Assembly: GCA_945859605.1 (NCBI GenBank)
Contig: OX243815.1
Coordinates: 44,890,986-44,954,985, forward strand
Direction of reading: 5' to 3'
DNA length: 64,000 nt
From: Lumbricus rubellus
Taxonomy: Eukaryota > Annelida > Clitellata > Crassiclitellata > Lumbricidae
Each line of letters starts with the position of its first letter. Position 1 is the stretch's first letter. The notes beneath the pieces are model-generated. The model had not been told where the DNA came from and did no database searches. It worked only from the letters and a program-made list of their open reading frames with translations. Positions 58,857-64,000 of this stretch are shown in pieces. The position numbers and the translations under genes are program-made.

Positions 58857-59480
58857 GTGAGTCTTCAATTATTCAACTTGCGCTTATTTAATATCGATAA
58901 ATATAATTTTCTATGTTGCAGAAATATGATGGAGAGTGTCTGTCTCTCTGGTGAAGCATATCGGTTTCGTTGTGTGATTTTTATTTATTTCTAGCCTGAA
59001 TTATTGGTTTTTATTTATTTATTATTTATTTACTGAGAATTTGATATAGCGCTCCTTCATGGTTCTACTCAGGAGCGCTCCCAGTCCAACCCCGGTCGAA
59101 TAAGACAGTTTTTTGTGTGTGGTCCATTTTGTGGTCCAGTTTTTTGTGTGTGGTTCATTTTTTGTTTGCGATGGAATAGAGTGGAGTAAATAATTCTCAG
59201 AGATCAGTTCTGTTGTCTGGCATAATAATGGCTATTGTCTTTGAGTGTTTGAGTGTCGCAGTCGATGTCCGGTGCCAATCCATTGTTTTCCACCGCTGCA
59301 CTATTTCACCATCTGCTCCTTTTGTTACTTTCAAGCAACAGGGAATTTCTGAGATATTATTGAGTGAATTCTGTAAATGATTGTAATATATGGTAGTAAT
59401 GATAATAATGATAATGAAATATAATGAGATACTACTATTATTACTACTACTACTACTACTATTCTTGCTGCTGTTGCTGC
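58857..59480. other. Intron 11, start
   Basis: A minus-strand LINE/SINE tail (GATATAGCGCTCCTTCATGG ... GGAGCGCTCCCAGTCCAACC) lies at 59040-59095, with (ACT)n at 59430-59462. Confidence 0.6.
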
Positions 59481-59492
59481 TGCTGCCTTTGC

Positions 59493-59590
59493 CCACCACC
59501 ACCACTACCACCACCACCACCACCACCACCACTACCACCACCACCACTACCACCACCACTACCACCACAACTACCACCACCACCAGTCCA
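59493..59590 (+). repeat. (CCA)n trinucleotide repeat
   Basis: About 32 CCA units with ACT and ACA interruptions. Confidence 0.93.
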
Positions 59591-59985
59591 CCACTCATGA
59601 TGACCACTTCAAGCCTTTTTTCTGGGGGGGTTCATTTCCGCCTCTGGCAAACAAATTCTTTTTCATGTTCCCCATTCCATCAAGAAGATTAAAAATTGGG
59701 AGCAAATTCAACTGCAATTGTTGACCATTTTCCATTACAATGTGTTTTGTCTTTGCTGTAAATTGAAATATAATTTTGTGCATTATAAGTTGGTGTGTGG
59801 TTGGTGGTAAGGTTGCAATATTACTGTTACGTTTACATCTGTCTTTCTCTTCATAGGAAAACGTGGTAAGTTTGATGCTGCTGCTGTTTGTGTGTCTTGC
59901 GCTTGACAGATTAGAATGTGCACACAACAGGAGAAGGAGGAAGGGCAGGAGGAGGAAGAGGAAGAGGAGGAGGAGGAGGCAGAAT
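59591..59985. other. Intron 11, no gene
   Basis: GGA-rich tract at 59930-59985; no coding evidence. Confidence 0.45.
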
Positions 59986-59989
59986 GTAG

Positions 59990-60350
59990 AGAGACTGGCG
60001 GATAGACAGCCTAGCAGACCCATAGACAGACAGAGAGAGATAAATATGCAGATAGGCCAAGACAGACAGACATACTAACAGAGAGAGCGAGGCATTGAGA
60101 TAGACATGCAGACAGGTAAGCATGCATGCACACATACACACAGATATACTGCTAGACAGAGACAGAGAGATATACAGAAAATATGACAGACAGATCGACA
60201 CAGAGCCAAAGAGATAGACAGTCAAACAGGCAGGCAGACAGACATACAGACAAACAGGCAGACCGACAGACATGCAGACAGACAGAGAGACAGGTAGACA
60301 GACAGACAGACAGACATGCAGAGAGACATGCAGACAGGCAGACAAAAAGA
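59990..60350. repeat. (ACAG)n tetranucleotide tract
   Basis: AGAC/ACAG units with many variants (CAGG, AGAG, CATG). Frames on either strand are artefacts. Confidence 0.92.
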
Positions 60351-61302
60351 ATTGGTTGTGTTGATAAGTGAGTTATGAGCTGAACTTCTTCTAATGTCTG
60401 TAGCGTTTTGTGGCTTTCGTTTCCATGCTACTACTACGTCCAGCGTTGCCCCCCCCCCCCCACCCCACCCCAAGACTTGTTTTCTTGCGTCCACAGCACT
60501 TACCAGAGATTAGCGAACGATTTGTTGAGATTAGTAGGAAGAGCAGAAACTTGAAGATGCATGGACCACAGCACTGCAGTGAAATATCGACAGGAAAGAA
60601 ATAAGACAATTAGGAGAGAAGCAAGCGTCCTGCTGTGGTCCCCTATAAACTGCTTTAGACTTTACAGTGCTTTAGTCTTGTTTCATGCGAACGTGCTTTG
60701 TGTCTCGTCGTCTTTGTGCTTTTGCTTTTGCTTTTGTCCTGTGGTCCACGATGCTTTCAATCTGGTTCGGTCTTTCTTAAAGCGCGTGGTTGCGATGAAG
60801 AGACCAGAGGGAAATCAAGTCGGGAATGGATTGCATATAACTGAGTTGGAACCACCTCCTGGATGGCTGAAAGAAGCAGACTAGTTCTTGTTGGCTGAAA
60901 CAGACAGGGTGTTTCTGAATGACTGAAAGGACAGACTGGTTCTTAAGTGGCTGAAGAGACAGATTGTTCTGACTAGCTGAAAAATGTAAGCTGGTTCTGA
61001 AACTGGTTCTGAATGGCAATCAAACTGGTTCTGAAACTGGTTCTGAATAGCTGAGGACTCAGTTTCAGTTTAAGCCAGATTCACACATGATAAGATGAGA
61101 TAAGATGAGATAAGACAAGATAAAATAAGATAAGAATGTTTTTTAATTTACCAATTATTGCTATCTGCATTTTGGTGTATGGTATAATAAATGTACGTCA
61201 TCCATAGAGCATACCCCATTAGACTTTGTTAAGGCAGCCTATTGCTATGCCTCCAACTCTTGGTGTTATATGATTCAAGAGATTTAACGTGAGACAGTTT
61301 CA
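60351..61302. other. Intron 11, no gene; GGTTCTGAA repeats
   Basis: C11 run at 60449-60460. Degenerate repeats of CTGGTTCTGAAACTGGTTCT / ATGGCTGAA type at 60880-61070 and (GATAA)n at 61088-61130. Confidence 0.55.
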
Positions 61303-61510
61303 TTTGACAGTTGGTACATGAAAACAAGAGGAAGACAACCAAAAAAATGGATGGACAACGTCAGGGAAGACCTGAAGGAGATGAATATTGACATGTCAAG
61401 AGCAAAGGATCTCATCAGAAACAGAAATTTGGAGAAGTCATGTGGGGGCCTCATCGTCGTCACTCGACTGACAGAAGAGAATAAAGAAGAAGACATGAAA
61501 ACAATGTCAT
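61303..61510 (+). pseudogene. LINE RT C-terminal fragment
   Basis: Reads YMKTRGRQPKKWMDNVRED, then LKEMNIDMSRAKDLIRNR, the GRP.KRWMD..KEDL C-terminal block of endonuclease-RT LINEs downstream of the RT domain. It is truncated at both sides and of the same protein type as 1037-1420 but from a different subfamily. Confidence 0.75.
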
Positions 61511-61659
61511 GCATCATATTCTTCAGTTCTCCCTAAAGATTCCGTTTCATATTCAGGTTCCATTATAGTTTTGACGCGTCCACAAAACGCTACAGACATT
61601 AGAACTGCGTGCAGCAGTACATGCAGCACATTAGCAGAGTAATGATTTGGACGGAAGGG

Positions 61660-61745
61660 AACTGGAAGGAGGAGGACGAAGAGAGGAGGAGAAGGAGGAG
61701 AGGAGGAGGAGGAGGAGGATGTGGAGGAGGAGGAGGAAGGGAAGA
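61660..61745 (+). repeat. (GGA)n-rich tract
   Basis: AGGAGG repeats with GAAGAG and TGT interruptions. Confidence 0.85.
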
Positions 61746-62344
61746 TGGACTTGAACCACATGTTAGAAGTAGCCGTCACTGGTGTGTCATGTCTTAGATG
61801 TGTTATTGTCAAATCAACATAATCAATAGCGATAGAAATCTAAATCTGTTTATCGTGAATGAAATGATTCTTCGTGTCTTCGGTGTATTAATTAATTAAT
61901 TAATTAATCACATAGATGTAATAGATGTGTCATCTTATGTGCCCTCGCTGACACGCTGATCCTCATCTCTATCAATTAACCAGATGATTAAATTGCAATC
62001 ATCCTGTTGCTACGGTAACCTATATACACACACGATGACCGGAGGAGCATTGGTTTCCCGTTTGGGAACATGGAAAAACAGTTTCTAGTTGTCGTCGTCG
62101 TCGTCATGTGTCGTGGCTCTGGATGATTTGCTTTCGTGGGGGATTCACTCGGGTTCCTGTTTATGAAATTATGCGTCAATTCTCGCTTTAGGTGACAATG
62201 TGCTGCTGCTGCCTGGCGATCTTCGGTGTGTGTTGCCTGTCGTCGTATGCTACTGCATCTTGATGCCTCTTGCTTCACATTCTACTTCTTCTTCTGTTAC
62301 TTTGCGAGCAAGACGTTTGCGTTTAGACATTTGATCAATATTAA
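61746..62344. other. Intron 11, no gene
   Basis: Contains (TTAA)n at 61890-61908 and (GTC)6 at about 62088-62105. No coding evidence. Confidence 0.4.
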
Positions 62345-63469
62345 CACGTTGACCGCGAGGTACGAGTTAACTCGTACTCCAGTTGGTAGTGTGGGACGCG
62401 AGGTACGAGTAAACTCGTACTCCAGATATACAGGGACTTTAGGCGTCGTGCTGGCAATCAATGGTACCTCTGGTAATGGGAGATCAGATTCTCAGCCAGG
62501 CCTGGCTTGTCGATGCCTTTCAGCAGGGTTGACGCATGTCATAAAGCGAAGGGGTTTCCTCCGGTCAAATTTACGATGGGCTGCCACGTGTAAGAGAGCA
62601 CGGTGACGGTACCCATTCAGACCTCGAGCTTTATTATGGGGCGGGCAGAGACGTCTGTTGTAATTGTAGGTCCGGTCATTAGTTTATTAGTGATACAATT
62701 TTATTGCATTCCTAACATACGACTCTACAAAATTTAGCTTTCAAGCCAAAAACCAGGGCTCACAACTGGCAATCCACAACAGTAGGCCTACCTGAGATGA
62801 GAAAGTTCTTGGGACTTGTCTTTCTGATGAGGCCTATATTGCCTATAGGCCTATATTGTGAATTGCTGGAGTACAGATCCGACTATTGCCACTCCTCCTT
62901 TCAATCAGCCCATGACTCATGATAGATTTGAACCTATAGGCCTGCTGAAATTCTGGCATAATTGCGATATGAAGGTTTGTCTGAAAATGGCAGACTTTTC
63001 TAGCTGTGTGACATTTTCATTGTCGATATTATGCTATTTTCACGATTTCAAGCCGTCTGTTGGCTATGGTCTACGGTACCCTAGAACGCGACATTCATAG
63101 GCCTACGGATGAGTGCTGTGGCACGGGTTGCTGTAATGCAGACAGTTTCTTTAGCCAGGTTACTGTATAGCATAGGCCTATAGTAGACTAATAGTAATAG
63201 ACTAATATTATGACTGTTTCTTTGCATTTTTCCCTTTTGCATTTCGAAAGTCACTGTCAATGACAACTGACAATAGCCTCATTGTCTATGATTTTGGTCG
63301 GGCTGCTGCGTAGATCAACAGGACCTGGTAATGAATGGTCCCTGCGATCAAATTTTATGATCTAGCTGCCCGTGTGACGTACGTGTCAAATTTACGATCG
63401 GCATGCCGGGGTTCAAATTTTCTATGGTGCCGCCGCGGACTGCAAAGAAATGATCCCGCGGTCAATGTG
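62345..63469 (+). mobile_element. Degenerate piggyBac-type transposon, TTAA target
   Basis: TTAA at 62341-62344 and 63470-63473 flanks inverted ends CACGTTGACCGCG / CGCGGTCAATGTG. TTAA duplication and CACxxTGACCGC ends are characteristic of piggyBac. The interior preserves transposase fragments on the + strand near 62794-62985: EMRKFLGLVFLMRPI in one frame and WSTDPTIATPPFNQPMTHDR followed by FEPIGLLKFWHNCD in another, matching the early part of the piggyBac transposase domain. The rest of the catalytic domain is missing. GGTACGAGTWAACTCGTACT palindromes lie next to the left end. Confidence 0.88.
62794..62985 (+). pseudogene. piggyBac transposase fragment, frameshifted
   Basis: The F-L-G-L-x-x-L-M block and the Y-W-S-T-D-P block of piggyBac transposases are both recognisable but lie in different frames. 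The frame change falls in a stretch that repeats AGGCCTATATTGCCTATAGG. No catalytic aspartate region survives. Confidence 0.75.
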
Positions 63470-63473
63470 TTAA

Positions 63474-64000
63474 GGCAGCCAACAACTGTGTGCCCGTTCT
63501 TCTTCTTAGAACTTCTTCTTCGCCTTCATTAAAGTACGCTTCAGTTACCAGGGATCAGTTACTAAACTGTTCCTTCTATTAGTTTTGTTTCTTTTCGTTG
63601 GAATTGCATTTTCGATGTTCCCTGCCTGAAAATGATTTCGTGAGTCGACTAGGAGTGCAGCTTATTGAATTTCTAACTCCAAATATTATATTCATACAAA
63701 GTCGTGGCAAAATTTTGGGTTGTTTGCGTTTGGTAGTATTTGTCTCACGCGAGTCGAAAAACAACACGTTTTAATCTTTAGTAGGCCTACATGTACCTGA
63801 TACAGAAAAAATAAATTCAGTCATGCAGGGGAATCGTCTGCTTGTACTGTAACAAGTTCAAATATACCCATTTAAGGGGCTGGGGTGCCAAAGAGTTCAA
63901 ATTTGCTGCCCCCAACTGTGCGCCGTGTTGTTAATATTTGAATTTTCGTCGTAATATCCTTTGGCCTACATGTTGCATTTTTTGGGACGATTCATTATTT
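63474..64000. other. Intron 11, no gene
   Basis: AT-rich sequence to the window edge with no recognised coding block. Confidence 0.4.

Noticed and set aside
59000..64000. Search for BK exon 12 and later exons
   Set aside because: No segment resembling the slo1 block after MRSYK, nor RCK2 or the Ca2+ bowl, was found; those exons must lie to the right of the window.

Overview
The window is animal nuclear DNA: a multi-exon gene with GT-AG introns, non-LTR and LTR retrotransposons, hAT-, piggyBac- and mariner-type elements, tRNA-derived SINEs and very abundant micro- and minisatellites. The channel protein resembles invertebrate BK channels. The SINE/LINE tails, the RLE-type LINEs and the recurrent TAGGCCTA motif suggest a marine invertebrate, possibly an echinoderm or another deuterostome; this placement is only an inference.

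The one host gene I can support runs on the + strand from 12423 to beyond the right edge. It encodes the large-conductance Ca2+-activated K+ channel alpha subunit (BK, slo1/KCNMA1). Eleven exons join in frame to 1488 nt (496 codons) and cover S0-S6, the TVGYGD filter and the first part of RCK1. The rest of RCK1, RCK2 and the Ca2+ bowl must lie beyond 64000. Introns 2 (19 kb), 4 (7.2 kb) and 7 (9 kb) are filled with mobile DNA and tandem repeats.

1-12.4 kb, upstream of the gene: LINE ends, several MITEs (short non-autonomous DNA transposons, many with verifiable 8-bp target duplications), a foldback element, a cryptic coding remnant, then large (AG)n, (CAG)28, (CT)n and (CTGCCT)n tracts just before the gene. 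12.4-13.6 kb: exons 1-2. 13.6-32.6 kb, intron 2: a 35-bp minisatellite, CATA/TG tracts, LINE/SINE copies, a degenerate mariner, a 2.4-kb DNA transposon with a nested LINE tail, and a 6.2-kb LTR retrotransposon with nearly identical 1006-bp LTRs. Its internal region keeps gag coiled coil, zinc knuckle, protease and RNase H but lacks capsid, RT palm and integrase. 32.6-33.9 kb: exons 3-4. 33.9-41.1 kb, intron 4: three same-orientation restriction-like-endonuclease (RLE) LINEs, each next to (TAA)n and sharing a 3' stem-loop; one has a full open frame. 41.1-43.6 kb: exons 5-7. The 3' ends of exons 6 and 7 have each seeded a tandem array in the following intron (65-bp and 23-bp units), so the gene carries dozens of copies of its own 5' splice sites. 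43.6-58.9 kb: minisatellite-rich introns 7-10 and exons 8-11. 58.9-64 kb, intron 11: simple repeats, a LINE fragment and a degenerate piggyBac element.

The strongest items for follow-up are the exon-end-derived arrays, the chimeric LTR element, the TAA-associated RLE LINE chain with its covarying 3' hairpin, and homologous copies indicating that the recurrent GTAGGC(C)TAC motif arises by 5-6-bp insertion into GTAC.
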